Program-made: the position numbers and the translations under genes
Shown here: piece after piece, positions 25,598-34,476 of the stretch
How the letters are laid out: every line of letters starts with the position of its first letter
Numbering within the stretch: position 1 is the stretch's first letter
The notes under the pieces: generated by a model
Told to the model about the DNA's origin: nothing
Databases searched by the model: none
The model's input: the letters and a program-made list of their open reading frames with translations, nothing else
Assembly: GCF_014646575.1 (NCBI RefSeq)
Contig: NZ_BMNN01000001.1
Coordinates: 1,043,423 to 1,107,422, forward strand
Source: Halopseudomonas pertucinogena
GTDB taxonomy: Bacteria; Pseudomonadota; Gammaproteobacteria; Pseudomonadales; Pseudomonadaceae
Direction: 5' to 3'
DNA: 64,000 nucleotides

Positions 25598-26488
25598 ATG
25601 CTGGTCGAGCTGTTCGCAGTCATGGCGCCCGTTCTTATCGTGGCTGGTATCGGCTACGGCTGGGCCCGCTCCGGGCAGCCCTATCCGACAGACTTCGTCA
25701 CCCGCCTGGTCCTCAACGTCAGTACGCCCTGTCTGGTGCTGTCTACACTGAGCCGCGCCGAGGTAGACCTCGGCCTGTTCGGCCAGATGGCTATGGCCTG
25801 TGTCGTCATCTGCGCGCTGATGGCCGCCGTCGGCTGGATGCTGAGTCGCGCCATCGGCACCGACCCCCGGGTGCTGGTGCCGGCCTACATGTTTCCCAAC
25901 ACCGGCAACATGGGGCTGCCCATCAGCCTGTACGCGTTCGGTGAGCCGGGTCTGGCCCTGGCGGTGGCCTTCTTCGTCGTGCTTTCCGTAGGCCACTTCA
26001 GCGTCGGCCTGGTGCTCTCCGGCGCAGCCCAGTCCTGGCGCCGCCTGTTGCTGAATCCGGTGATCATCAGCCTTTCCATCGCACTGGTGGTCGTGCTGTT
26101 CGAACTGCAGCTGCCGCGCTGGATAGATAACACGGTCGGCCTGCTCGGGGCTATGAGCATACCGATGATGCTGCTGACCCTGGGTGTATCGCTGGCCAGC
26201 ATCCGTATCAGGCAGGTGGGCCGCGGCATGTGGCTGGGTGGCGCACGAATGCTCTGCGGTGCCGGCATCGGTTGGGGCATTGCGCTGGCCCTGGACCTGC
26301 CGCCGCTGGCCCAGGGCGTGCTGGTGCTGCAGTCGGCGATGCCGGTGGCGGTATTCAACTATCTGTTTGCGGTCCGGGCCGGCCGGTCGCCTGAAACAGT
26401 CGCCAGCCTGGTGATCTGTTCGACCCTGCTGTCCTTCCTGTTCATCCCGCTGTTGCTGATCTGGTGGCTGCCCATAGCGCATGGATAA
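25598..26488 (+). CDS. AEC-family (auxin efflux carrier-like) transporter
   Basis: 296 residues from ATG 25598 behind AAGGAG. Ten hydrophobic segments form two five-helix halves. The AEC pattern is visible in the first half as YMFPNTGNMGLPISLYAFGE near residues 91-110, and NP followed by a broken helix near 150. Bacterial AEC proteins move small organic acids such as malate or malonate; the substrate here is not determinable. The following cytochrome gene has its own promoter. Confidence 0.88.
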   Translation: MLVELFAVMAPVLIVAGIGYGWARSGQPYPTDFVTRLVLNVSTPCLVLSTLSRAEVDLGLFGQMAMACVVICALMAAVGWMLSRAIGTDPRVLVPAYMFPNTGNMGLPISLYAFGEPGLALAVAFFVVLSVGHFSVGLVLSGAAQSWRRLLLNPVIISLSIALVVVLFELQLPRWIDNTVGLLGAMSIPMMLLTLGVSLASIRIRQVGRGMWLGGARMLCGAGIGWGIALALDLPPLAQGVLVLQSAMPVAVFNYLFAVRAGRSPETVASLVICSTLLSFLFIPLLLIWWLPIAHG

Positions 26489-26502
26489 TATCTGACCCGA
26501 TA

Positions 26503-26543
26503 TTGATCCAGCTCAATCCTCTGGGGTGGCGGAGACCTATAAT
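26503..26543 (+). promoter_or_regulatory. Anr/FNR-type box with -10 element, promoter of the cytochrome c gene
   Basis: TTGATCCAGCTCAA (26503-26516) matches the Anr/FNR site TTGAT-N4-ATCAA with one mismatch (C for A at 26512). TATAAT is perfect at 26538-26543. The predicted start near 26550 places the box centre at about -41, the standard class II activator position. The arrangement predicts induction under low oxygen. Confidence 0.75.
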
Positions 26544-26570
26544 CCTGCCTTTTGTCAGGACAGGACGCCG

Positions 26571-27218
26571 ATGAACCCCATTGTTTCCCTGAAAAGGCTG
26601 ATGCTGCTCGCCGCTCTGATGTTTGGCTCGCCCACGGTGATCCAGGCCGACGGCGTCGGACAGGCACTGCATGAGCTCGAGCGCATCATGGCAGATACCA
26701 ACCGACTCCGTGCCAGCTATGCGGCGGGCAAGGAGCGCATGCTGTACTGCGGGTACTGCCATGGTGAGGACGGTAACAGCCGGCGGGACTACATTCCCAA
26801 CCTCGCTGCCCAGCACCCCCGGTACCTGTTCGAGCAGTTCGAGAAATTCGGTGATGGCCGGCGCAATGATCTGGTCATGACCGAGCTGGCCAGATCGCTG
26901 TCATTGCAGGAGCGCATCGATCTGGCGGTGTACTTCAGCCAGCAGGTGGTTGCCCCACGACCGGCCGGAGACCCGGTGCAGACGGCCGCGGGTGAGCGCC
27001 TCTATCGCCGGTCCTGTGCTACCTGCCATGGTCCGGAGGCCCAGGGGGTGAGCAACATGCCACGCCTGGCCGGCCAGCCGGCAAGATATCTGGAGACCGC
27101 GCTGCGTCGCTTCCAGCAGCAGAATCCTGCACAGGACGCCTCGGTGATGATCGCCATTTCAAACGCACTGAATGATGACGACATCCGCGCTGTGGCCACC
27201 TTCCTGCAGGGCCGATAG
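26571..27218 (+). CDS. Diheme cytochrome c (c4-like)
   Basis: 215 residues from ATG 26571; the frame open from 26526 overlaps the promoter and is rejected. A signal peptide ends near VIQA/DG (26). Two c-type heme sites, CGYCH (about 59-63) and CATCH (about 148-152), each sit in a separate domain of about 90 residues, with downstream Met ligands plausible (VMTELA, NMPRLAG). Cytochrome c4 proteins carry electrons in the periplasm to terminal oxidases. An Anr-type promoter lies directly upstream, so it probably supports microaerobic or anaerobic respiration. Confidence 0.88.
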   Translation: MNPIVSLKRLMLLAALMFGSPTVIQADGVGQALHELERIMADTNRLRASYAAGKERMLYCGYCHGEDGNSRRDYIPNLAAQHPRYLFEQFEKFGDGRRNDLVMTELARSLSLQERIDLAVYFSQQVVAPRPAGDPVQTAAGERLYRRSCATCHGPEAQGVSNMPRLAGQPARYLETALRRFQQQNPAQDASVMIAISNALNDDDIRAVATFLQGR

Positions 27219-27337
27219 TTCAGGCCCGCCGGATGCCCCGCGCTCCGGCAATGGCGAAACTGGCGGAACCGGTTCGATAAAACTCTTGTCACACTTGCGT
27301 ACTGGCAGGAAACCTGTCGCAAACAAGAGGGTACATC

Positions 27338-27556
27338 ATGAAAAACTGGCTGATGGCCGTATTCTGCGTTACCGGCATGCTCACTCTGGTCGGCTGCTCC
27401 AACGATCACCTGATCCGCACCAGCGACGGTCAGCTCATCGAGGCAGACGACAAGCCGGAGATCGACGAGGACACCGGCATGATCGAATACGAGGATCACA
27501 GCGGCCGTATGAACCAGGTGCCGCAGAGTGAAATCCGCGAGATCAAGGAGCGTTGA
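27338..27556 (+). CDS. YgdI/YgdR-like small lipoprotein
   Basis: 72 residues from ATG 27338 behind GAGGG. A lipoprotein signal peptide ends at LVGC (Cys20). The mature part is a small SH3-like domain: IRTSDGQLIEADDKPEID followed by TGMIEYEDHSGRMNQVPQSEI, as in YgdI/YgdR. These are outer- or inner-membrane lipoproteins of unknown function. It lies between the cytochrome and an Arg-rich micro-ORF. Confidence 0.88.
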   Translation: MKNWLMAVFCVTGMLTLVGCSNDHLIRTSDGQLIEADDKPEIDEDTGMIEYEDHSGRMNQVPQSEIREIKER

Positions 27557-27611
27557 TCTGTCACATCAGGTCTGTATAAGGACATTCTGCTGACCACGGA
27601 GGCGATGAACC

Positions 27612-27761
27612 ATGCCAAGATTGCGACGCTCACGCATACGCCGCAAATCCCGCCGACGACGTGCGCGGAGACGGGCCTATCTGCAGTTTCTTGATCGGCA
27701 GATTGCGATATGGCGGGAGCGGGGCGTGCTCATGGATCGCCTGCGCAGGAAAAGGAGATAA
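27612..27761 (+). CDS. Candidate 49-residue arginine-rich protein
   Basis: ATG 27612 lies 9 bases after GGAGG (27598-27602) and opens 49 codons to TAA at 27759-27761. The product is MPRLRRSRIRR, then a run of Arg/Ala, then AYLQFLDRQIAIWRERGVL and a basic tail. It has 21 Arg in 49 residues, giving a basic arm, a short amphipathic helix and a basic end. It would bind nucleic acid or the ribosome if made. It lies between ygdI-like and rimO genes on the same strand. No family recognised; an out-of-frame ATG at 27605 is the main alternative. Confidence 0.5.
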   Translation: MPRLRRSRIRRKSRRRRARRRAYLQFLDRQIAIWRERGVLMDRLRRKRR

Positions 27762-27850
27762 CCGCTGACCGGCGGCTTGCCGCGGCTATAGCGCCGCGGT
27801 AGGTCGCCGGCTAGAATACGCCACGTTTTTTCCTATTCCGTGGCTAGCTG

Positions 27851-29194
27851 ATGACTGATACCGCAACTCCCCCCGCCAAAACCCCCAGCGTCGGGTTCAT
27901 TTCCCTGGGGTGCCCCAAGGCCCTCGTTGACTCCGAACGCATTCTCACCCAGCTCCGCACTGAAGGTTACCAGGTCGTCCCCACCTACGAAGGGGCGGAC
28001 GTGGTGGTGGTCAACACCTGCGGCTTCATCGACTCGGCCAAGGCGGAATCCCTGGATGCCATCGGCGAGGCGTTGGCGGAGAACGGGCGGGTGATCGTCA
28101 CCGGCTGCATGGGCGTGGAGGAAGGCGCGATCCGTGACGTTCATCCCAGCGTCCTGGCGGTCACCGGGCCGCAGCAGTACGAGCAGGTGGTCAATGCAGT
28201 GCATGAGGTGGTACCGCCCAGCACCGAGCATAACCCGCTGATCGATCTGGTACCGCCCCAGGGGATCAAGCTGACGCCGCGGCACTATGCCTACCTGAAG
28301 ATTTCCGAAGGCTGCAACCACAGCTGCAGCTTCTGCATCATCCCCTCCATGCGCGGCAAACTGGTCAGTCGGCCGGTGGGCGAGGTGCTCAGCGAGGCCG
28401 AGCGTCTGGTCAAGGCTGGCGTCAAGGAGCTGCTGGTCATCTCCCAGGACACCAGTGCCTACGGCGTCGACATCAAGTACCGCACCGGTTTCTGGAACGG
28501 CCGCCCGGTCAAGTCGCGCATGACCGAGATGTGCGAAGCGCTCAGCGAGCTGGGCGTCTGGGTGCGCCTGCACTACGTCTACCCGTACCCCCATGTCGAT
28601 GAACTGATCCCGCTGATGGCCGAGGGCAAGATCCTGCCGTATCTGGATATTCCCTTCCAGCACGCCAGCCCAAAGGTGCTCAAGGCGATGAAGCGTCCCG
28701 CCTTCGAGGACAAGACTCTGGCGCGGATCCGCAAGTGGCGCGAGATCTGTCCCGAACTGACCATTCGCTCCACCTTCATCGTCGGCTTCCCGGGCGAGAC
28801 CGAAGAGGATTTCCAGTATCTGCTCGACTGGCTGACCGAAGCCCAGCTGGACCGGGTGGGCTGTTTCCAGTATTCCCCGGTGGAAGGAGCCCCCGCAGAA
28901 CAGCTGGGGCTGGAGGCAGTGCCAGACGAGATCAAGCAGGAGCGCTGGGATCGCTTCATGGCGCACCAGCAAGCCATTTCTGCTGCGCGTCTGCAGCAGA
29001 AGATCGGCCGGGTGATTCAGGTGCTGATCGATGAGGTGGACGAGGAGGGGCCGATTGCCCGTTCCATGGCCGATGCGCCGGAGATCGATGGCAATGTATA
29101 CATCGATACCGAGGAGCCGCTGAATCCCGGGGATATCGTCAGTGTGCGGGTGACTGCGGCTGATGAGTATGATCTGTGGGCGGAGCTGGTATAA
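27851..29194 (+). CDS. rimO: Ribosomal protein S12 methylthiotransferase RimO
   Basis: 447 residues from ATG 27851. An N-terminal UPF0004 domain ([15 protein letters not shown] near 15-29, [13 protein letters not shown] near 52-64) carries the auxiliary iron-sulfur cluster. A radical SAM domain follows with [11 protein letters not shown] (CxxxCxxC, about 157-164), and a C-terminal TRAM domain ends the protein. It thiomethylates an Asp of ribosomal protein S12. The ribosome site is weak. Monocistronic here, followed by a repeat-rich intergenic space. Confidence 0.96.
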   Translation: MTDTATPPAKTPSVGFISLGCPKALVDSERILTQLRTEGYQVVPTYEGADVVVVNTCGFIDSAKAESLDAIGEALAENGRVIVTGCMGVEEGAIRDVHPSVLAVTGPQQYEQVVNAVHEVVPPSTEHNPLIDLVPPQGIKLTPRHYAYLKISEGCNHSCSFCIIPSMRGKLVSRPVGEVLSEAERLVKAGVKELLVISQDTSAYGVDIKYRTGFWNGRPVKSRMTEMCEALSELGVWVRLHYVYPYPHVDELIPLMAEGKILPYLDIPFQHASPKVLKAMKRPAFEDKTLARIRKWREICPELTIRSTFIVGFPGETEEDFQYLLDWLTEAQLDRVGCFQYSPVEGAPAEQLGLEAVPDEIKQERWDRFMAHQQAISAARLQQKIGRVIQVLIDEVDEEGPIARSMADAPEIDGNVYIDTEEPLNPGDIVSVRVTAADEYDLWAELV

Positions 29195-29219
29195 CCTGCC
29201 ATCTGAATTGTGGGGATGT

Positions 29220-29323
29220 GCAGGGGTGGGGCTGGCCGGCAGGGCCGTGCCGACACGCTGCAAGTACGTCCATGTAAGCTCGCGGTTGTCATCCCTGACA
29301 ACCGACGGTCGGCACACCCCTGC
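29220..29323. repeat. Imperfect palindromic intergenic repeat (first element after rimO)
   Basis: The right end GTCGGCACACCCCTGC (29308-29323) is complementary to a left end split in two by an 18-base insert: GCAGGGGTG (29220-29228) and GTGCCGAC (29247-29254). Inside is a perfect hairpin CGGTTGTCA/TGACAACCG (29283-29291 and 29296-29304). The GCTGCAAGTACGTCC.. core resembles dispersed intergenic repeats I recall from Pseudomonas-type genomes. No coding potential. Confidence 0.65.
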
Positions 29324-29391
29324 CGACCACCCTCACCCGGATAGTCCCGCGTTGCTGATGGTTTAATAGCAGCCCTGCCGATGCTCATTCC

Positions 29392-29500
29392 TTTACGCCG
29401 AGAGCACCCGGTCTGCGACCGTTTGATGCCATGGATGGCATCAATGAGCCTACAGGGACGTATTCACGGCGTGTCGCAGACTGGGTGTTCCCGGCGTAAA
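29392..29500. repeat. Nested palindromic repeat, MITE-like (second element after rimO)
   Basis: Terminal inverted repeats of 28 bases, 25 identical: left 29392-29419 begins TTTACGCCGAGAGCACCC, right 29473-29500 ends CCCGGCGTAAA. In the middle lies a perfect palindrome TTGATGCCAT-GG-ATGGCATCAA (29423-29444), followed by GAGCCTACAGGGACGTATT. The whole unit of 109 bases could fold into one cruciform or RNA stem. No open frame, no target-site duplication evident. Confidence 0.78.
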
Positions 29501-29570
29501 AGGGCACGGCACCTCCACAGCAGGGTAAAGTCCAACGGATAACGACTCTGTTCATGCTTAGGAGGATCCC

Positions 29571-29897
29571 ATGCCGATGCTGACCAACTATTCAGACAAC
29601 GCACCCACCCGCGATGATGTGGACGCATTACGGGGACCAGCGCTGCTGGAATTCGGCACCGACTGGTGCGGCCATTGCCAGGCGGCCCAGCCCCATCTGG
29701 CGAAGGCTTTCAGCGACTATCCCGAACTGCACCATATCAAGGTGGAAGATGGCCCCGGCCGTCGGCTGGGCCGCTCCTTCAGGGTAAAGCTCTGGCCAAC
29801 ACTCATCTTCCTGCGTGACGGCGAAGAGGTGGGGCGGTTGGTGAGGCCCACCGATGCAGAATCCATCCGTCGCGCCATGGCTTCTCTACACACCTGA
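29571..29897 (+). CDS. Thioredoxin-family protein
   Basis: 108 residues from ATG 29571 behind TAGGAGG. Active site WCGHC (about residues 32-36) replaces the usual WCGPC, giving a Gly-His pair as in some disulfide isomerase-like proteins. The rest of the thioredoxin fold is present (LLEFGTDW, KLWPTLIFLRDGEEVGR with the cis-Pro). No signal peptide, so cytoplasmic. It converges on acnB across a symmetrical terminator. Confidence 0.9.
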   Translation: MPMLTNYSDNAPTRDDVDALRGPALLEFGTDWCGHCQAAQPHLAKAFSDYPELHHIKVEDGPGRRLGRSFRVKLWPTLIFLRDGEEVGRLVRPTDAESIRRAMASLHT

Positions 29898-29905
29898 TCA
29901 GGCAC

Positions 29906-29943
29906 AAAAAAGCCCCGCTCCGGTTACCCGGGCGGGGCTTTTT
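29906..29943. terminator. Bidirectional terminator between thioredoxin-like gene and acnB
   Basis: A run of six A (29906-29911), GCCCCGC (29912-29918), a 13-base loop, GCGGGGC (29932-29938) and five T (29939-29943). The A and T runs on both sides make it work in both directions for the convergent genes. Confidence 0.9.
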
Positions 29944-29959
29944 CACTGATTATGGATAA

Positions 29960-32554
29960 TCAGACTTCAACCACCGGAATGCTGGCTGCAGCGCTCTGGT
30001 AGGACTCGATCTCGTTGAAGTTCATGTAGCGGTACACCTCGCTGGACATGCTGTCCAGGTCGCGGGCATAGCTCATGTATTCGTCAACGTTCGGCAGACG
30101 GCCCAGAATCGCCGCTACCGAGGCCAGCTCGGCGGAGGCCAGGAACACGTCGGCGCCGTCACCCAGGCGGTTCGGGAAGTTCCGCGTGGAGGTGGAGACC
30201 GCAGTGGAGTTGGCCTTGATGCGTGCCTGGTTACCCATGCACAGCGAGCAGCCGGGCATTTCCATGCGCGCGCCAGCCTTGCCGTAGATGCCATAGTAGC
30301 CTTCCTCGGTCAGCATCCACTGGTCCATCTTGGTCGGCGGAGCCAGCCACAGACGGGTCGGCAGGGCGTCCTTGTTCTTCTCCAGCAGCTTGCCGGCAGC
30401 GCGGAAGTGACCGATGTTGGTCATGCAGGAGCCGATGAACACTTCGTCGATCTGACGACCCTGTACCTCGGACAGCAGGCGGGCGTCGTCCGGATCGTTC
30501 GGCGCACACAGGATGGGCTCCTTGACGTCGGCCAGATCAATCTCGATGACCGCAGCGTATTCGGCGTCGGCGTCGGCTTCCAGCAGCTCCGGCTTCTCCA
30601 GCCAGGCTTCCATCGCCTGAGCGCGACGCTCCAGGGTACGGGCGTCTTCGTAGCCGTTGGCGATCATCCAGCGCAGCAGGGTGATGTTGGACTTCAGGTA
30701 CTCGGCAATCGCCTCTTCCGGCAGCTTGATGGTGCAACCTGCGGCAGAGCGCTCGGCAGAGGCGTCGGACAGCTCGAAAGCCTGCTCAACGGTCAGCCCG
30801 GTGAGACCTTCGATCTCGAGAATGCGGCCGGAGAAGATGTTCTTCTTGCCCTTCTTCTCGACGGTCAGCAGGCCTTCCTGGATGGCGTAGTAGGGGATTG
30901 CATGGACCAGGTCACGCAGGGTGATACCCGGCTGCATTTCGCCCTTGAAGCGCACCAGTACCGATTCCGGCATATCCAGCGGCATGACGCCGGTGGCAGC
31001 GGCAAAGGCTACCAGACCGGAACCGGCCGGGAAGGAAATGCCCATCGGGAAGCGGGTGTGCGAGTCGCCGCCGGTGCCGACAGTGTCGGGCAGCAGCATG
31101 CGGTTCAGCCAGCTGTGGATGATGCCGTCACCCGGGCGCAGCGAGACACCGCCACGGTTGTGGATGAAGTCGGGCAGGGTGTGGTGGGTGTTGACGTCGA
31201 TCGGCTTCGGATAGGCGGCAGTGTGACAGAAGGACTGCATCACCAGGTCGGCGGAGAAGCCCAGGCAGGCCAGGTCCTTCAGCTCGTCGCGGGTCATCGG
31301 GCCAGTGGTGTCCTGGGAACCGACGGTGGTCATCTTCGGCTCGCAGTAGGTGCCGGGGCGAATGCCCTCGACGCCACAGGCCTTGCCGACCATCTTCTGT
31401 GCCAGGGTGTATCCCTTGTTGCTTTCGGCAGGCGCTTCGGGCTTGCGGAACAGGTCGGAGGGACCCATGCCCAGTTCGGCACGCGCCTTCTCGGTCAGAC
31501 CACGGCCGATGATCAGAGGAATACGGCCGCCGGCGCGTACTTCGTCGAGCAGGACCTGGGTCTTCAGTTCGAAGGTAGTGATGACTTCATCGGTGCCGTG
31601 CTTGCATACCTTGCCTTCGTACGGGTAGACGTCGATGGCGTCGCCCATGTTCAGGTTGGTGCAGTCGAATTCGATCGGCAGGGCGCCGGCGTCTTCCATG
31701 GTGTTGTAGAAGATCGGGGCGATCTTGGTGCCGAAGCAGAAGCCACCGGCGCGCTTGTTCGGCACATAGGGGATGTCGTCACCGAAGAACCACAGCACCG
31801 AGTTGGTGGCGGACTTGCGCGAGGAACCGGTACCCACCACGTCGCCGACGTAGGCAACCGGCAGGCCTTTGGCCTTCATTTCCTCGATCTGCTTCAGCGG
31901 GCCGATGACGCCCGGCTCGACCGGCTCGATGCCGTCGCGGGACATTTTCAGCATCGCCAGAGCGTGCAGCGGGATGTCGGGGCGCGACCAGGCGTCAGGA
32001 GCAGGCGACAGGTCGTCGGTGTTGGTTTCGCCGGGGACCTTGAAAACGGTCAGGCTGATCTTTTCGGCTACTGCGGGCTTGGCGGTGAACCACTCGCCGG
32101 CGGCCCAGGACTCCAGCACGGCTTTGGCGTACTGATTGCCCTTCTTGGCCCGTTCGGCCACGTCGTGGAAGGCATCAAACATCAGCAGGGTGTGTTTGAG
32201 CTGTTCGGCGGCGGTGGCGGCCAGTTCTTCGTTATCCAGCAGTTCCACCAGGGTGGCGATGTTGTAGCCACCCTGCATGGTGCCGAGCAGTTCAACGGCG
32301 CGTACCTTGTTCAGCAGCGGCGAGGTGGCTTCACCCTTGGCTACCGCAGACAGGAAGGCGGCTTTGACGTAGGCAGCTTCATCCACACCCGGCGGAACGC
32401 GGTTGGTGAGCAGATCAAGCAGGAATTCTTCTTCGCCCGCCGGCGGGTTCTTCAGCAGTTCTACCAGACCAGCGGTTTGTTCGGCATTGAGCGGTTGAGG
32501 TACAACACCTTGGGCGGCGCGTTCTTCAACGTGTTTGCGATAGGCTTCAAGCAC
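29960..32554 (-). CDS. acnB: Aconitate hydratase B / 2-methylisocitrate dehydratase
   Basis: 864 residues from the GTG at 32554 ([16 protein letters not shown]), with GAGGG 8-9 bases upstream. An ATG five codons earlier is rejected because AcnB proteins begin MLEAYR. The AcnB-specific HEAT-like N-terminal domain (1-160) and swivel domain (about 165-380) precede the catalytic part. Cluster-binding cysteines lie in [10 protein letters not shown] and [10 protein letters not shown]. It interconverts citrate and isocitrate in the TCA cycle and can act in the methylcitrate cycle; apo-AcnB binds mRNA in E. coli. Monocistronic. Confidence 0.97.
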   Translation of the reverse strand: MLEAYRKHVEERAAQGVVPQPLNAEQTAGLVELLKNPPAGEEEFLLDLLTNRVPPGVDEAAYVKAAFLSAVAKGEATSPLLNKVRAVELLGTMQGGYNIATLVELLDNEELAATAAEQLKHTLLMFDAFHDVAERAKKGNQYAKAVLESWAAGEWFTAKPAVAEKISLTVFKVPGETNTDDLSPAPDAWSRPDIPLHALAMLKMSRDGIEPVEPGVIGPLKQIEEMKAKGLPVAYVGDVVGTGSSRKSATNSVLWFFGDDIPYVPNKRAGGFCFGTKIAPIFYNTMEDAGALPIEFDCTNLNMGDAIDVYPYEGKVCKHGTDEVITTFELKTQVLLDEVRAGGRIPLIIGRGLTEKARAELGMGPSDLFRKPEAPAESNKGYTLAQKMVGKACGVEGIRPGTYCEPKMTTVGSQDTTGPMTRDELKDLACLGFSADLVMQSFCHTAAYPKPIDVNTHHTLPDFIHNRGGVSLRPGDGIIHSWLNRMLLPDTVGTGGDSHTRFPMGISFPAGSGLVAFAAATGVMPLDMPESVLVRFKGEMQPGITLRDLVHAIPYYAIQEGLLTVEKKGKKNIFSGRILEIEGLTGLTVEQAFELSDASAERSAAGCTIKLPEEAIAEYLKSNITLLRWMIANGYEDARTLERRAQAMEAWLEKPELLEADADAEYAAVIEIDLADVKEPILCAPNDPDDARLLSEVQGRQIDEVFIGSCMTNIGHFRAAGKLLEKNKDALPTRLWLAPPTKMDQWMLTEEGYYGIYGKAGARMEMPGCSLCMGNQARIKANSTAVSTSTRNFPNRLGDGADVFLASAELASVAAILGRLPNVDEYMSYARDLDSMSSEVYRYMNFNEIESYQSAAASIPVVEV

Positions 32555-32802
32555 AATTATTACCCTCATCAGTCTGTTCCGTTGGTAACGGAACGGTCAT
32601 CCTCACGGACCCAGGATGCCGGAAATAGGGATGGGTGCAAGCGAAGGCCCGATCTGGTGTTGGCAACCCGGTTAACTGGGGTATCAGAAAGTCGGTTGCG
32701 GGCAGACGCCTGTACACAGCACTTACGGCGGCCCCGGATTCTACAGTATCGGGAGGGTAAAGTTAAGCGGGAACCCGCTGCAGCGCAGCGGGTCCGGAGG
32801 GG

Positions 32803-33663
32803 CTATTTCTCGACCAGATCCTGGAGGTGGTCGATCATGTCGTCCGGCTTGAGCACCAGGACATCGCCGCTGAGCTGATCAAGCACGACCTCGGCGGTAT
32901 TGCCGATCAGCGCCCCGGAGATACCAGTGCGGGCGACCGTTCCGATCACCGTGACGCAGGCGCCGATCTGTTCGGCCACCCGAGGGATGAGGGCGTCGGC
33001 TGGTCCTTCGTCGATATGAGTATTACGCTCGGAGATTTCATACTCCTCTACATACCGGCGGGCTTTCTCGCCGTATACCTCGAGAATGGTTTCACGCAGC
33101 TGATAGATGGGGTTGACTGCCGACAGCATCGGCGCCGGGTGGGCACTGAGCAGATGCAGCTCGCCGTTGATCATGCGGGCGATGTCCGCCGCGTGGCTGA
33201 CTATGCTCCGATGCAGGCTCTGATGCTGATCGTCGTGATCGCCAAGGTCAACCGCAGCCAGTACCTTGCCCTGCAGCCAGAGTGCGCTGCCCTTTGCCAG
33301 CAGTACCGGGGCAGGGCAGTAGCGCAGCAGCTTCCAGTCCTCGGGGGTGAGCAGGGCCTTCTTCAACGGATTATCCGGCGTGTGCTGCTTGATGACCAGC
33401 CCGCAGCCGTGGGCCATCAGGGTGCGGATGATGGTATCGGTGAGGTTGTTGTGCCAGGCCTGGGTAAAGGAGGCCGTGATGCCTGCGGTCTCGAGACTGG
33501 CGCAGAGCTCTTCGAGCACGGCGCTGTGGTCCCGCCGGTTTTCACACACCAGCAGGTGCAGGTCCGCGCCCAGATAGCCAGCGAGCAAGCGTGAGCGGAC
33601 CAGCGCCACGTTGTCTTCCCTGCTGGGGTCGATGACGACCAGTATTCGCTTGATGGTTAGCAT
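32803..33663 (-). CDS. Universal stress protein, tandem Usp domains
   Basis: 286 residues from the ATG at 33663 (MLTIKRILVVIDPS) behind AAAGGAGACGTC; the frame open to 33963 is upstream noise. Two Usp domains lie in tandem (about 4-145 and 150-280). The second has an ATP-loop-like GTVARTGISGALIGNTAEVVL (Gly-rich, about 250-270), so nucleotide binding is plausible. Such proteins support survival in starvation or oxygen limitation. Divergent from miaE. Confidence 0.9.
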   Translation of the reverse strand: MLTIKRILVVIDPSREDNVALVRSRLLAGYLGADLHLLVCENRRDHSAVLEELCASLETAGITASFTQAWHNNLTDTIIRTLMAHGCGLVIKQHTPDNPLKKALLTPEDWKLLRYCPAPVLLAKGSALWLQGKVLAAVDLGDHDDQHQSLHRSIVSHAADIARMINGELHLLSAHPAPMLSAVNPIYQLRETILEVYGEKARRYVEEYEISERNTHIDEGPADALIPRVAEQIGACVTVIGTVARTGISGALIGNTAEVVLDQLSGDVLVLKPDDMIDHLQDLVEK

Positions 33664-33817
33664 GACGTCTCCTTTCAGTCCGGCTCGCGGATATTCGCTA
33701 TACATCAATGTAGACGCTTTTTCATACAACGCAGCAGCGGGGAGCGCGCTGCAGGATTCGGCATGCGGGGCGCAAGCACGTATAATCGCCGGCCTCAACC
33801 TCTGTAGCCGAGTAGCC

Positions 33818-34426
33818 ATGACTCTCCCAGCTGAATTGATCGCATTTCTCCCCTGTCCGACCCCTGATGCCTGGGTGGCCCAGGCGCTGCGGCACCCCGA
33901 GGAGCTGCTGATAGACCACGCCAACTGCGAGAAAAAAGCCGCCAGCACCGCGCTGAACCTCATGTTCCGCTATATCGACAAACCCGATCTGCTGCAGAAG
34001 ATGTCACGGCTGGCCCGCGAGGAGCTGCGGCATTTCGAGCAGGTTACCGCGCTGATGAACAAGCGCGGGGTGACCTACCGGGGCCTGTCTGCCAGTCACT
34101 ACGCCCAGCGCCTGCGCCAGCATGTGCGCACCTCCGAGCCGGGGCGACTGGTGGACACTCTGATTGTCGGTGCCTTTATCGAAGCCCGCTCCTGCGAGCG
34201 CTTCGCCAAGCTGGCTCCGCACCTGGACGAGGAGCTGGGCACCTTCTATATGTCGCTGCTCAAGTCCGAGGCGCGGCATTATCAGGATTACCTGAAGCTG
34301 GCCCGGGACTACGCTGACGGGCCCATCGATGATCGTATTGCCTTCTTTGCCGAAGTGGAAGCGGCGGCGATGGTGGCGGACGATGACGAGTTCCGTTTTC
34401 ACAGTGGCGTGGCTGCCGGCGCCTGA
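33818..34426 (+). CDS. miaE: tRNA-(ms2io6A)-hydroxylase MiaE
   Basis: 202 residues from ATG 33818; the long frame open from 33611 runs across the divergent promoter and is rejected. It is a ferritin-like diiron protein: REELRHFE (about 70-77) and KSEARHYQ (about 147-154) give the two ExxH iron motifs. It hydroxylates the modified adenosine 37 of certain tRNAs using oxygen, after MiaA and MiaB. A substrate-binding protein gene follows 50 bases later. Confidence 0.93.
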   Translation: MTLPAELIAFLPCPTPDAWVAQALRHPEELLIDHANCEKKAASTALNLMFRYIDKPDLLQKMSRLAREELRHFEQVTALMNKRGVTYRGLSASHYAQRLRQHVRTSEPGRLVDTLIVGAFIEARSCERFAKLAPHLDEELGTFYMSLLKSEARHYQDYLKLARDYADGPIDDRIAFFAEVEAAAMVADDDEFRFHSGVAAGA

Positions 34427-34476
34427 GCAGCCTTTATACTGAGCGTCACTGCTCAGACTGACCGGGAGAACAGCCA

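Noticed and set aside
29392..29500. ERIC or classical REP element
   Set aside because: Size is near ERIC but the core and ends differ from the ERIC consensus I know, and REP units are far shorter.
30407..32878. 823-codon open frame on the + strand
   Set aside because: It is antisense to acnB, and a GC-rich gene with strong third-position bias leaves such frames open by chance. Its translation has no recognisable domain.
33690..33730. Second Anr box before the universal stress protein gene
   Set aside because: On the minus strand only one half-site (TTGAT) is present; the other half does not match.
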